From: Clavulina sp. PMI_390
Taxonomy: Eukaryota > Basidiomycota > Agaricomycetes > Cantharellales > Hydnaceae
Length of the DNA stretch: 64,000 nucleotides
Direction: 5' to 3'
Assembly: GCA_015039315.1 (NCBI GenBank)
Contig: WIDE01000005.1
Span: forward strand, 152,833-216,832
Part shown: positions 13,478 through 25,771 of the stretch, one piece after another
How positions within the stretch are numbered: the first letter of the stretch is position 1
Layout of the letters: every line of letters begins with the position of its first letter
Notes under the pieces: generated by a model
Told to the model about the DNA's origin: nothing
Database searches by the model: none
What the model saw: the letters and a program-made list of their open reading frames with translations, nothing else
Position numbers and translations under genes: made by a program

Positions 13478-15377
13478 TTACAGATCGAATGAATGTTCGC
13501 TTTGAGTAACTAGGACAAAAGTTTCGACGATGGAGATCTGGGATGTAGTCTGCCGACGTCGTGGTGCTTCCAGCTTGCTTGGAACCTCCAGTGCCGTCCG
13601 GAGCGAAGATCTCAGATGGAGGCTATGGTAACGAGAGTACGATGAGAACAGGAAACTGGCAGGGGATGATGTGACGCACTTAGCCAGAAGAGTTGTAATA
13701 TAAATAGCTCCAAGTGGCTGATTAGCGGACGATATTGGTCAGAACATGTGGCGGCTCGTGAGGCGCGGGAGGCAAGCTCACCAAAGCGAAAAGCAGCACA
13801 CTCTCGATAATGTTGGCTATTGTGAACTACCGGAATGCGTATGAGATTCAGGTCAACATACAAGGAAGTATGCCAACTATGGAAGCCTACCAGAAACAGC
13901 ATGACGATGACAAGCGATGCAGAGATAGCCCCTGTAGCGACCACGTAGAGTATCAGCCGATTCAGAATGGAATTAGTTCTATTGAGATAAGCAACGAAGC
14001 CCACGAGCAAGAGGCCGATGTAATGAGTCATGGCATTCGCCTTATACAGATCATGATGGACTTCACCTAGAATGTCCAGTCCGCCGCTTGCGCATTTCAA
14101 AGGCCAGAACCGAGGCCAACAAAACATCAGTTAGGGCCTATAAGTGAACATGAATGGATTCCCGTTGCTGCATCACGCCTTGATCAGAATAAAATTAGAC
14201 ACGTACTGTAATAGTCATCCACGCCCCAAGAGGCCAATTGGAGGCGCCCAATTTTTGATATGCGCTTGGTGGGGTTGTGTACGAACACACCGAGGTGGCT
14301 GGAAGTGGAATGTTGTGAGGATAGCTTGCTGATAAAGTAAGTTGTCGATGACTAGCCTATTCCGAATCCTGCCGACCAGTAAGCAGCACGCAGTCAATCA
14401 ATAGTCAAAGGTCCTAAAGTCCAAGGGGAAGGGATCATTACCAAAATTTACTACAATTAATACACTCTGAGAGGATAATCTGGTCAGAGCTCTTCGATGG
14501 AAGGTTGCTGGTCCTCAAGGTAAGTCACTGACCAATGACACGGAAGCGATGAGGTTACGCGAGACTGCGCACAAATGAGATCGGTGCGTTCTATATCAGT
14601 CGAGGCGAAAGGTAACCTACTCGACCAGTATCGTGACAAGAAAAAGACTTGGACTGCAAAGGCGACTATGATCTAGAAGCGAAGAACATTGACAAAAATC
14701 AGGGGATCATCATATTACGCTCACGGAAGGGGAAACAGCACCTTGTGAGTCCCGCAGTAGGATCTATACCTATTTTTGTATGTGAGGTGGCCCAATGAGT
14801 GGAATACGGCATAGGGAATTCAGGTGATATGCTTGCTTACCAAGGTTCATCTAATAACACATAAGGCTCATCCTGAGGATGCACGACGAGACCCTCATAC
14901 GACGCACAGCTCGATATCCCGCTAGGGATCCAGAAGGGGAAAGTGATGTCAACAAAACTTTAGCTAATGTGGGTTTCGATTGAGCTCGATGCTCACACTT
15001 CAATGCCCTGCAGTAACCTGGAACTCAATCAATTACAACCATTCAAACGATGGAATAGGTAAGAGATGCATACCAGAGTAGACCGACCTAGAGATGTCAA
15101 TTTCAGTGTCTTGCTCATTGAAAACCAGGGAGGAGGGTAGAAAGCATGATTACCCACCAAACATTGTGTATACCAAGGATCGTAACCAAACCGTTGATAA
15201 TATAAGTGAGCTTGGACAGTGACTATCCCGAATAGGCTGCAAGATACATGGTCAGCTCCACTCTCTCATCCCTGGAGCTTCAACCTATGCTTAAACGAAC
15301 ATTGCAGAGATGTAAATCCCAATAAAGAGGCTTGCGAGTGCTCCAGTAGGTTCGCCAACAAGATTTACGGCGCTCAT
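13478..15377 (-). CDS. DUF6534 seven-helix membrane protein, array member 1 (divergent)
   Basis: An integral membrane protein of the large basidiomycete DUF6534 family, whose biochemical role is unknown. The start at 15377 gives MSAVNLVGEPTGALASLFIG. After an intron comes SLFGIVTVQAHLYYQRFGYD with PWYTQCLV, the usual end of helix 1 and first loop. AFAVQVFFLSRYW (about 14675) is the helix-4 motif. SILNRLILYVVATGAI and SASLVIVMLFLV (about 13920-13990) form the last helix pair. The C-terminal exons read IYITTLLAN then LHLRSSLRTALE, the family's usual cytoplasmic helix, and then a basic tail ending at a stop at 13478. No frame break is forced, but six or seven introns were placed by eye and the middle part (14100-14600) is the least clear. 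It is the most diverged of the six. The tail-to-tail gap to the FMP25-like gene is 187 bp. Confidence 0.68.
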
Positions 15378-16318
15378 GGCTCAAAAGGTATGTAAGTGTA
15401 GCCGAGACGAGGTTTTGGTAATCAGTTAGGGGGGTAGATTGGGGATTATGGTTTTCGCATTACTCTAGGAGTATAAGTAAGGCGACTAAGGTCGAAGCCA
15501 CGGTTGTTTCCAGTCACCATACCCTAGCACCGTGAAGTTGTTGCTGCGATTTTTACCTAGCACGCCGCGTCGGCATGGTGCAGTCTCGCTGGCGATTAGA
15601 AGCTAACGAAGTGCAGTCGGAACCGAGAAACGAAAAGCATGTTTTAGGGGGGCCGAGATGAGGGTATAGACGAAGTTGTTCATGTGGCCTCAGCTCCATT
15701 AAGCCTACCAGATGGCTCCGGAGCTATTGACGATTGAGCTTCGGCATGGGCAATGTTCTGAGCGCACAAGGTGTTCCAGCTGTCAGCATGTTGCTGTCTT
15801 CGTAGGAAGCATTGTGAAGAAGCGGCGGTCGATGGGCGCTGAGGAGCCTTCGCCATGGCGGTTCAGCGCAGCTATGTAAGCAACCGACGGATACGACGAA
15901 GCAGCTGGGTTTTTGACAGTCCATCGAGCCTGCAATGCTTCTCCTGCTTTGAATGAGCTAACGTCGCAAGATTGTCGGTTCATTGGATCTGAGCGGGCAC
16001 CCAAATTGCGTGGGTAGATGTGCAGCGGCAAGTATCTAGATCTGATTGCGAAGTCAGCGCTTGACGCTCTCAACTCAGCTATCCAGAGAACCGAGCTAAG
16101 CCTCAACGCGGGATGTGAGATGAAGGACCTTGGTGCACAATTTCGGACGACCTTCAGCCGATTAGTTAAATTTGAGCCACAAATGTCCCATTATATCAGT
16201 GGTGGCCACATGTTCAAAGGTTACGGCGAGATCATTGAGTTACAAACACCCCCATCGTCAACGAACCTTTTTGCTAGAGAATGAACGTTTTATCATCACG
16301 AGTTTAGTTTAACATTAG
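15378..16318. other. Spacer between DUF6534 members 1 and 2, with unassigned open frames
   Basis: Two overlapping frames lie here: a minus-strand one at 15783-16106 (107 codons) and a plus-strand one at 16018-16284 (88 codons, LIAKSALDALNSAIQRTELS). Neither resembles DUF6534 or any family I recognise, and at most one could be real. They could be remnants of another gene broken up by the array's expansion. Confidence 0.35.
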
Positions 16319-18423
16319 TTATTCTTCCACCGAGACCACTGGCTGAAAGCCGTCAGGATCCGCCAGTGTGATCGCGGAAAACAAGGCTTTGGGTGAAGTT
16401 GGCCTGTTACTCTGAACGTCAGTGGGAGACTTATTCTGTCGAAGGGCGAGAATTGGGTGAGAAGGCCTTTTCTGGTTGACGAGTGAAGCCGTATTCTAGA
16501 TTATAACACTCACGGTGTGAGAAAGACGCATAGCGGCAGTCCCGCTGGACGGGTGCAGGGGTTGCTGGCGCGGTATCCACTTCCCCCTCAAATTTAATCT
16601 GCTGACCGTAAGTCCCGTGTCAAATCATACAGTGAAGCGATGCTTACGAGGCCAAAAGACTGTTCGAGTACAGGCGGGCTAGGACTACATCAAGAGTAGC
16701 AATTTCCAGGACTGAGGATAGCGACCATAGGAGAGGACTTGGGTTAATCACACACCAACGGTGAGCCCGGGTTGTATCCACGAAGGGGGGCCAACAAATG
16801 TCTAGTAAAGACAGGATCAAAGGGGGGGGGGGGGTCGTCAGTTAGCGGGATCATATAATGAGCTGATGACGAACCAGGACCACCCCAGCCATGGCAACAA
16901 TGCTAGTCAATATTCCATTGCTAATGGTGTAGATTATGAGTTTTCGCAGCCCCCGCTGAGCGTCCCTAAAAGAGGTGAACCATGTCCTAATGTAAGAGCC
17001 ACCCACATATATGTGAATCAGACCTTCACTATACCGGCACGTACGGAGAATATGAATAACGGGTTGCCCCAAGTGATAGTACTACAATGAAAGCGACTAG
17101 GAGATCTGTGGCAGCTGCTGATGTAAACCAGAGATAGTTTATCCACTAGGGAGCAGTGCAAAGTGAGTGTTACAGCCTTGCCTCTACGATGTGGCTAATA
17201 ATTTTCCAGACAGAAACTCACTAGGTCATTCGTAAGGCTGTCCTTCTGTAATAAGATGCGCCTGGCACATCGTTTGTCTCAGCCCAAGAACAGAGAGGAA
17301 ACCAAAAAAAAACACGCTCACACTCGGATTGCAAAAACTGAAAAATAACTGTGAGATAACAGGTTTAACTGTTGGGAAATAGAGAGAGAGATCATCCGCA
17401 CCGATTCCAGAAATAAACGATATCGTGGCAAGGACTATAGCAGATAGTGATATTGGCCATAATGATTTGTTTACTGTGGGATAGTGGAAGGTTATCCGAA
17501 ATGTAAGAGACAACGGGATTAAAGGCTCACATAGATATCCACGACGGGCATAAAAACTGGAGAAGGAAGCTTTCGATTAGGTCCTGTTGGCAGTCAAGGG
17601 GAAGCATACAAGACAAACAGCTGGACCATAAATCCGTTGATTGACTATTCATGAGATGATTAGCACTGTTAACCATATAAGGTAGGGCTCTGCCAGCCGC
17701 GATTATAGAGCAGCGGGCATAGGAAGCCTTTTCAGCGACTTACAATATCCACGCATCCTGGCTAGAGCGCATCATTATCTGAGCAATAATTCTTGGCATT
17801 CACCTGTAAGTACGAAACTCACACTAATACTCCTAAAAGCGGATAGTCAATGGTGAGCACGCAGGCTTCTGGATGCCCAGGCCAGCGGACGCACCACTTT
17901 GCGCTGCTCAACATTCCTAGGCCATTGCCGAAATTTCTCAACTGTTGTTATCGATAGTGACTGATTGAGCTGATTTGAAAGCCCCGGAATAGCGAATGAC
18001 TTACAATAGCTAGGTACGTCCACACGGAGGCAAAAGTTACCATGCTGAGATCGAGTATCCTTCACGGCCATGATGTTCCAGAGTTGAAGGGTTCCGCGTC
18101 AGTCTAGTTATTACGTTCGCTACCAGACGCCGACTTCATACCATATGGTCAAGACCTGCCAGAAGTGTGGGGTGAGTTAGTGCATGTATTGTCGCGAAAG
18201 ACGTGAGCACGTACGAGACCCCTAATTCCCCACTTGTCTCGCTTGAATTGAGTCAAGTAAACCATGCACTGGAGAGAATCAGTGAAATCTGACATGAAAC
18301 ACTACCAAGTGGAGCAACTGCGCTCACTTGGACGGTCAGTATACCAAATAACACCGCCGACACTATCTCGGCAACGAGCCAGGCTCCCGCGTAAAGTTCT
18401 GTATTGACCTGCTTTCCTGTCAT
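16319..18423 (-). CDS. DUF6534 seven-helix membrane protein, array member 2
   Basis: The start at 18423 gives MTGKQVNTELYAGAWLVAEI then VSAVLFGILTVQ, the canonical first exon. Later blocks are VLTIWYEVGVW (about 18140), VNKSLWPISLSAIVLATISF with SGIG (about 17480-17400), and RGLRKLIIYTISNGILTSIV then AMAGVVLV (about 16960-16870). VLARLYSNSLLAS (about 16660) then joins LNLRGKWIPRQ. The final exon contains ALFSAITLADPDGF, shared with member 3, and ends at 16319. Seven helices are expected, with the C terminus in the cytosol. A run of 13 G at 16822-16834 lies between exons. Some exons in the middle (17600-17900) are poorly resolved, so partial decay cannot be excluded. Its closest relative in the window is member 3. 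Confidence 0.68.
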
Positions 18424-19459
18424 GAAAGAAACCTGAGAGAGCGGTCTTATACTCGAAAGGAGGGCTCAACCAGAGCTAGTTGCTGGCACGTTGGGAGAGG
18501 GAGCTTATCAGGGCGGATGCAGAGGCCCCGTATGACCAGAGGCTGTTGCTAGGGAGATAGCGTGGAGGATCGACTCGGTTTGGATCTTGGGGATTGTCAT
18601 GTGCAGGGTCCTGATCGACACGATCTTGTCGTATCGCGTACCTTGTTTGGACGAGACACCACCAAACGCTGGAAGCTGATGCTGTAGAATAAAACGATTC
18701 ACCGCGAGGAGAACAACTTCGTTTGGGTCAGGAACTTGATGGCCGAGCGTGCCGAAAGAACGTTCCGATTCTGAAACTAGCCCGCCATTTGTCAGTCGTG
18801 GCAGCATGATTGCAGATGTTTGAAAAGGAGAAAGATTTGCACGCACATGTTCTTGGCACGCTTCAACTTCTCAATATGATCAGCGAACCCCTGCACATCG
18901 TCTATACTCAAGCGTTCGCCAGTTCACGCAATGGATACTAATCACGGCGCATGAATGACTTATGAGTATTAGGGGCTATTATTAGTCATCAGGCTACGTG
19001 AAGTAAATAAATTATCATTCTTTGTCGTCCTGGATGGAAGAGACAAAAGATAAAAATTGTGGCAACCCCCTGCGACCATACGTCCCGTTATGACATTGAG
19101 ATCCAGAGAAGGCAGCTCTCAATCTTGTTCCAAAATCCGCTTGCCACATACCATGGGGACTGATCGATCGCCCTACCCGACCCACGTGAATGCGGGGAAG
19201 CGTGTCGTATGACGCGAACGAGAGTAGGTGGCTATAAAGGGCAGTAACCACCGTTCTGACTGGCAGTCGTCGATTGTTGTATGACGTTTAACTGGGCATG
19301 AGGCTAGCCCATGTCTGAGGCGAGAAGAATGGGCCAAGATACCACACACCACGTGGTTGGCCATTCAGTCTATCAGCTCAGGGCTCGGACTGCGAACCAC
19401 CTGCAATAGGGATAGTGGACACAATCCATAGACTTGAAGTGAGATTGGCAAAGACTAAT
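18424..19459. other. Spacer between DUF6534 members 2 and 3, with an unassigned coding-like fragment
   Basis: On the minus strand, 18508-18930 reads like part of a protein: GERLSIDDVQGFADHIEKLK then RAKNM, followed by a longer open frame with PDPNEVVLLAVNRFILQHQL. It shares nothing with DUF6534, has no clear start and does not match any family I recognise. It may be an exon remnant of another gene. The remainder (18930-19459) shows nothing. Confidence 0.35.
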
Positions 19460-21629
19460 TTACCAAAAAAAGTGACTTGCATCGTTAATAGGATGTTTGG
19501 ATAGCGGACCAGCGGTACGAGTTCGGGAGGCTAGCCTCTGTGCAGGCCGTTTATCCGCTGTGGTCGACGGATGGAAGCCGTCGGGGTCCGCCAATGTGAT
19601 AGCAGAAAACAGAGGTTTGATTGGTGTCTCATTGCCAGTATGCCCTGTAATCTGAGGGAGTTATGGGAGGGTATGGTGAGAAACCTGGATGATGCTAGGG
19701 AAAGTCGACGAAGATCTAGGTCGCGTCACTCACTGTCCCAGCGTGGCGTACAATGGAAAGTTCATTGGAGGAGTCGGTAGGCCGTTGGCCACTGATCCAC
19801 CTCCCCCTCAGGTTTAATCTGTCGCATCGTCAGGTCGTGGTCCAGCTTCATGACATAGCATTGATGGAGGTGATGCTTACGAAGCTAACAGACTGTTTGA
19901 GTAGAGTCGAGCTAAAACTATATGTGGGTGGTTATACGTAGTGATGAGAATTGCGGATGGCAGGTGAAAGTTTGTTGATGTGCGTACCAAAGCTAAGCGC
20001 CGGTTGGATCCATGATGGGGGTACAACGAAGGCCTGTCAAATGGGGAAGGTCAATCAGTTAGGAGCGAGCAGCATTCGCCTCAGCAAGAGTATGAGGAAG
20101 AGTGTGACTAACCAGTACGACGCCAGCTACCGCAACGACACTAGTCAAGATTCCATTGCTAATGGTGTAAATCATAAGTTTCCGAAGCCCCCGCTTAGCG
20201 TGACTGAGGGAGAAATCCATTCCTTCACGTCAGGGACATGCATGCATATGTTATTAAACAATCGGTAGAATGAGACGTACAAAGAGTAAGAATGGCTATT
20301 CGCCCCGAGCGAGAACACGACGATCAGGGCGACGAGGAGATCGGTAGCGGCTGCTGAGGTGAACCAGAGATAATTTAGCCACTATGGGGGAAAGAAGTTA
20401 GCGTCGTAAGCGCGAGTTTGTTCGGCCATATTCAGGAACTGACCGCATAAACTGCAGAGCCATGATCCTGAACGACGATCCTCCTTAATACGGTCGTCAT
20501 TCAAATTTCAGGAGATAAATTTCTCAACGGTAACTTTGGGAAGGGCTCACATAATGACCGTAAAGGCTGAAAGGCAACAACAGGTGATTAGTGTCTGGCT
20601 TTTGAGACGAGTGATGGAGTCTGCCTCACTTATACCAGAAACAAAAGATAGTGTCGCAAGAATGACGGCAGACAGTGATATCATCCATAACGACCTATTC
20701 ACTGTCAGAGATAGGGGGATGAATAAATATACTAAGTGATAGACTGAGAAGCAGAGCACTTACGTAGATATCCGCGTCGGGCGAAGAAACTGAGAACCGA
20801 ATGGGTGAATTCTTTGTGCAATGTAGAGAAACGATGCAAGACATACAGTTGAACCAAAAAACCATTGAGTGACTAGCGGGAGGTTCATGGATTTGATTCG
20901 TAGACCCAGCCACAAATATCATCATCACAGCCGTGGAGTAGAAAATCTTGTTGCAACTTACTATATCGACGCATGCTGGCTATGATTTATAGCATGAGCA
21001 ACCTTGGTCATGAAGTACTATCATGCATGGACTTACAGCAATAGTCCTGAGTAATGGATGGCGATGGATCAGAATAGAGAGGATCGGACAAAAATGATAG
21101 CTAACGCACCACTGGGCGCTTCGAAAAACTCCTGAATCGTCACCGAAGTTTCTGAGCTAGTGAGATCAGTAATGAGCACTGGAGGAATGATATGAGATGA
21201 TGGACGACTTACAATGGCAAGGTAGGTCCACAATGCCCCCAGAGATATAATGATTAGATCAAGAGACCTAGCCAGGCAATACCAAGTATTACACTTCCAC
21301 TTAAGGATATTATCCATGATCGATACCAGAGACCGCACGCGTACCATACAATCAAGACCTGCAAATAGAGGCGAATCAGCGCATGCAGTATTGCCCAAGG
21401 ATTGCTGCTCACTAGAGCCTTAAAAAACCACCTGTCTCGCTTGAAGCGATTCAAGTAAAACATGCACTACGCTCCGATGCTTAGGTCTGACAAGAAGAAA
21501 CATGCCCCAAATTGAGCAAACAATCATACCCACCTGGATGGTCAGTATTCCAAACAGTATGGTCGACACAATAACGCCTATGAGCCATGCTCCAATGTAC
21601 AAGTCCTGATTGAACTTCAGTACTACCAT
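19460..21629 (-). CDS. DUF6534 seven-helix membrane protein, array member 3
   Basis: The start at 21629 gives MVVLKFNQDLYIGAWLIGVI then VSTILFGILTIQ. Next exons give CMFYLNRFKRDRWFFKALV (about 21470-21415), the loop before helix 2, and VLIVWYACGLW (about 21360). VNRSLWMISLSAVILATLSF with VSGIS (about 20715-20640) corresponds to the helix-5 region. The C-terminal exons carry LNLRGRWISGQRPTDSSNEL and RHAGT. After an intron with donor gtgagtga, PIKPLFSAITLADPDGF leads to a stop at 19460. The tail differs from plus-strand members 4-6 but matches member 2, so 2 and 3 are sister copies. No frame break is forced, though not every exon was traced. It is head to head with member 4, with start codons 752 bp apart. 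Confidence 0.7.
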
Positions 21630-22381
21630 GAAGCAAAGTGGAAGATTTTGGTGCGGTATTGTTTGTGAAAGGACGGTCACAAGAGTTAGACACTGATGGC
21701 AGTCGCAACAGTGGAATAAATGCTAGAGACAGATATTAGGAACGATATCCCAGTATCAATCGTCGGACCTGCTTGTCAATGATCTGAGGGAATGGATGTT
21801 GGAGGCATAGATGGGTCCTTCAAATGGTAGGCTGTTGTGAGGGGCGGAGCGCGTTGTTCGGATCGCGGCTTGCTTGCCCCAAGGGTAAAGATTACCCGAC
21901 ACCATTATCAACATACACTGCTTCGAATAGACCGACTCCGCGGCGGAGGGAAGTGTGAGAGATCCATCGGAGTGGCGGACTTGGAGTTGCCCGCCGAGCA
22001 TGCCGACTACTCTCACAATCAGCCTGGGGTACCACTGCGTCGGTTAGAGGGCCATTGATCCTTGATTTTCTTTTTTTCTGATTGAGTGTAGACCAGATGG
22101 AGCGTTGTTGCAGCATGTGGAGCTGTGTTGGCAAAAGATTTGCCAAAGCGTTGCCCGTGGGGATAGTCGGACAAAGTTCGAGGCACGAAATCCTCGGCTG
22201 CCGCCACTATTCACGCTGCTCCTGCGTTTCGACTCGGCGCCGCCTGCCAGTTTTCTGTCCTTGATGGTCTTGCAGCTGGTCCAACGATTACTCTGACCAA
22301 TACCTTCGACCTCTAGTCGCCCTTCTGGCTGTCACCATTCACTAATCACGAGCACGCTCTGCGTCCTCCCACTTCGCTTTT
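21630..22381. promoter_or_regulatory. Head-to-head spacer at the centre of the DUF6534 array
   Basis: This holds the upstream regions of members 3 (minus) and 4 (plus) and the turning point where array orientation flips. Short frames on both strands overlap and look non-coding. The part near 22195-22260 (cgctgctcctgcg, gcgccgcctgcc) resembles the conserved block upstream of members 5 and 6, so a shared promoter-proximal element is plausible. Confidence 0.45.
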
Positions 22382-24369
22382 ATGACACCGAACGTTGCAA
22401 CAGATCAGAATGACGTCATCTCTATAGGCGTGTGGCTTGTGTGTGAGATACTGGCGTCAATCTTCTTCGGTATATTGACTGTTCAAGTGACTCGATTCCC
22501 CACGACCACACTCACTGTCCACATGACGCTGATTTTGGCTCGTTTCTCTTAGTGTTCCTTCTATTTTACCAACTTCCCTCATGATAAATGGAGCTTGAAG
22601 GGCCTGGTCAGTCCTTAATAGCACCGTCATCATCCTCTCCAGCGCTTACCTTGGTTCGTACAACACTGTAGGTTTCGCTCTCATGGTAGGGTTAGCTAGT
22701 TCCGCGAACCCGCTGCTACCGCTAAGTTCCTGGGCGCATTCGGTTCTCCAGGTTCCTTGAATTGTTTAATCAGATATTTACCCTGTGGTGGACATATGAG
22801 ATTCAAGTGAGCAGATCTAGACTGACAGATCCCCTGTCGTATTCCTCCGCACTTATTTTCCGCCCAATACAGATTCAGAACTTTGGGCGAATAGCGTTGA
22901 CAGTGGATCTCGGGTGGTGCGTCAATTGGATCTACTAATTACGCCGCATACTTCCGCTGGTTTCCTAACGATGTACGGCAACAGGACTGTGGGAGTAGGT
23001 CCATGAATAATGACGCATTTTGCTCGTTCATATTGACAACTGCAATTAATTTTTGCCAGGTTTTGTGTGCTTTTATGGCGAGTCTGAGTTACAAGTGCTC
23101 ATTCGCGACCCATATGCTCATTTTCGCTTCTACAGACCTTCAATTCAGTGGTCGTTCAGCTGTACGTTCGATCGCTCTCCACCTGAGACATCGCTGACTT
23201 CCGTGCGGGCCCTAGTTTCTTTGCTCGACGTGGATACCTCTGTATGGGCGCACATTCGACTGGCCCTGTCTGCCTGCTCTGACGTCCATCATAGTGAACC
23301 CATCCATCTGGCCCTTTTCGTTGATATCTGTCGTTCTCGTGGCTCTCGCTCTCACAATGGGAATGAGTAAGTCCCAGTTTCTGTACCCGTGTTTCGCCAA
23401 GAGCCTCACAGTCTCGCAGTTATTAGCATCAAAATGTAAGATGGCGCTTTTGATTCTTTGGATTGTGGTGGCTGATCTGTAACTCAAGGATAGTCATGTC
23501 AGGGGACTTCTCAAACCACAGAGCAAGTGTCCCACTTTTGGCTTTACTGCGACGTGTACTGAATGTTGTGTCTATTAGTGGTTGAAAGATCTCTGGGCCC
23601 TTTCCGAGGCCGCTGCAGATGCAATGGTCATGTTGACCGTGGTCTACTCATTGGGTGCGCGGAGAGAAATTGCTCACACCAAGTATGTGATACACCGAGG
23701 AACCATTACACACCTCTCCAGTTGCTGAATGCTACGATGCAACATTGCTAGTATTAGGCGGGGAATAAAAAGACTCATTGTTTACACCGTTAGCAATGGA
23801 TTTCTGACGAGCGCTCTTGCATTCATGGTATTTGCTCTCGTGCGTCTGTCCGCGCCTGCTCTTTCCCTATTGCCTCAAGAATGAATGCGGTTCGCAATAT
23901 AGTTCAAATTTCTGCCTCAAGTGGGAGCGTATGCCGGCGTCAATCTGGGTATGTATGTGTTCTTGTGTTCTGTGTAACACGCGCGGGACTTCATACGACG
24001 ATTACGCTTTACAGTGTTATCGCGAATCTATGCCAATAGTTTGCTCGCTTCGTACGTCATGTCTTCTCCCACTCGCCGCATTTGTTCTGATTGGACTGGG
24101 CAGACTGAATCTTAGAGGATCCTGGATACGAGACCAGAAGACCGACGGCGCTTCGATTGAACTCACTCCTCGCGTCGATCCGCCACAGCAGAGACCCCTG
24201 ACCACCGAATCCATCAACGAAGCAGACGACGTGAGCAGCCTCCAACTAACACTTAATATCCTGTATTCGTCTGACAATATTGTACTCCAAGGGTCTGTTC
24301 AGTTCGCCCATTGAGCCGCAGGATAGCTTCCACGACGCCTCAGCCTTCCTTAGAAGCATCGGCGATTGA
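22382..24369 (+). CDS. DUF6534 seven-helix membrane protein, array member 4
   Basis: The start at 22382 gives MTPNVATDQNDVISIGVWLV then CEILASIFFGILTVQ, the family's helix 1. Further exon blocks are SFYFTNFPHDKWSLKGLV (about 22558), LFNQIFTLWWTYEIQ (about 22760), IQNFGRIALTVDLGW (about 22870), FARRGYL (about 23220), VNPSIWPFSLISVVLVALAL then TMGM (about 23296), and WLKDLWALSEAAADAMVMLT with VVYSLGARREIAHT (about 23580-23680). GIKRLIVYTVSNGFLTSALA follows at about 23762, then FLPQVGAYAGVNLG and LNLRGSWIRDQKTDGASIEL. The last exon begins GLFSSPIEPQDSFHDASAF and stops at 24367-24369. The frame is open with plausible introns. It differs from members 5 and 6 by about the amount expected for an older duplicate. 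Confidence 0.75.
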
Positions 24370-25771
24370 GCAGCCTGTCTTCTATATTAGACAACTATTC
24401 GCATCGTATGCGAGTAGCTCGCCACTCGCGGCCGTCAGAGGCGCGATCGTTCAGCGTCGAGATTCAAGCCAATAATCATGTTGCCGTGTCGCCGTCTGTG
24501 CCCAACTCAGCTGGCCTGCCTAACAACTAGGCGTTGTTGCTTTGTAGTGGTTGCATTCGAGGTCTTGGCCGCCTTACCCCCTCACTGGTAAATACATGGC
24601 ATGGGCGATTTGCAAAATTGTTGGGTAGTTTAAATTGTCAGATGGCTCCTGTAAATAGGTGCTTCGCGACATGCACTCCATGTATCCTTATCCAGCTCTC
24701 TCTCACATCTGGGATTCCTCGACTGGATTTGCAGCGGCGAATAGAACCAACACCGGAATCTGCCGGAATGCATCGTTACCTAAGCAACAGAACGAGGATT
24801 TGCAGCCCGACTCGGTGGAGAAGGCTGTGCTCATTTGCGCCAAGATTCCCCGAGATCCCAATATTGGCAATCCCCGTTAGGCGCACATCCATGAGAGGGC
24901 AGGAGCAACGTGCCAACATGCAGACATGCAAGCTGTTCTTCCACTTTAATATTGCTGTTGCTTATGTGCCGTTGGGGTGTTTGGTGTCCTCATGACAAAC
25001 CTGGCCCATCCGACGGACAATATAAACACTTGACACAACAGCCCTTCTTTCTTAAACTACCAAGCATGTGGCAGGCGCGCACGTTCTAATCCTGCAAGCG
25101 ATCATCGTCCCATGGGGATAGATAACTTTGAAGCCTTTTCGGCAGGAGCCCATTTCAAACGGGTAGATCACAACAGCTGGATTTTCGAGCTCTCGTGCCC
25201 TCGCAATCAAATCGCAGACTATTGGTTCCGTAGCTTTTGGTCATCGTGGGAACTGGGTGTATTTGCCTATGTCAGACCTAGAGCCCACCTTCTGCAAATA
25301 GACATCCTGGGCAGTCTCCTTTCGGAGGGCCGGCGAAGGTTAAATAGGCCAGAAAGTTGCTTCGGTTTGTCCCCTCAAATTTGCTCATGCATGCCTCATT
25401 GCGAGTAGGGTCGTCTGTATTGTATATCGGGATGTTCAGCGGCAGCGGCCATCATCTGGAGGGAAAAACTGGTTCATTACGACAAAATGGCAGATCTTTC
25501 CTGGGATTGGCAAAAAAAAACCCAGCGACGACAGGTTGCTGGCCTGGGAGGACCTCATATAGAACCCCACGATAATCACCTGTTCGGACGAATTCGAGTG
25601 GCCCCGCCTCGCCGCTTGCGCTGCTTCTGCCCTTCCGCCCTGTTTCCCCTTCCAGCTCGTCATCCTTCAAAAACTTTGAAGCTGGCTTCAAGTTCCCCTG
25701 GTCAACGGATACGACCCCGTCCTGCTGTTGGCTGAGGATTGTTTTGTGATCAAGTTCACCCCCTTCCTCTC
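24370..25771. other. Spacer between DUF6534 members 4 and 5 with two repeated upstream modules
   Basis: No gene is supported. Two parts recur upstream of member 6. The frame at 25112-25200 reads GIDNFEAFSAGAHFKRVDHN then SWI, and its counterpart at about 29958-30052 reads GIENDSESFSVVLHFKCVHG then DGWI. The block 25575-25690 (rich in cgctgcttctgcccttccg, ending gaagctggcttca) recurs at 30385-30492 just before member 6. The rest (24370-25080) shows nothing recognisable. Confidence 0.5.

Noticed and set aside
16822..16834. Run of 13 G as a possible G-quadruplex or regulatory site
   Set aside because: A single G run without partner runs nearby. It lies between exons of DUF6534 member 2 and is most simply a homopolymer.
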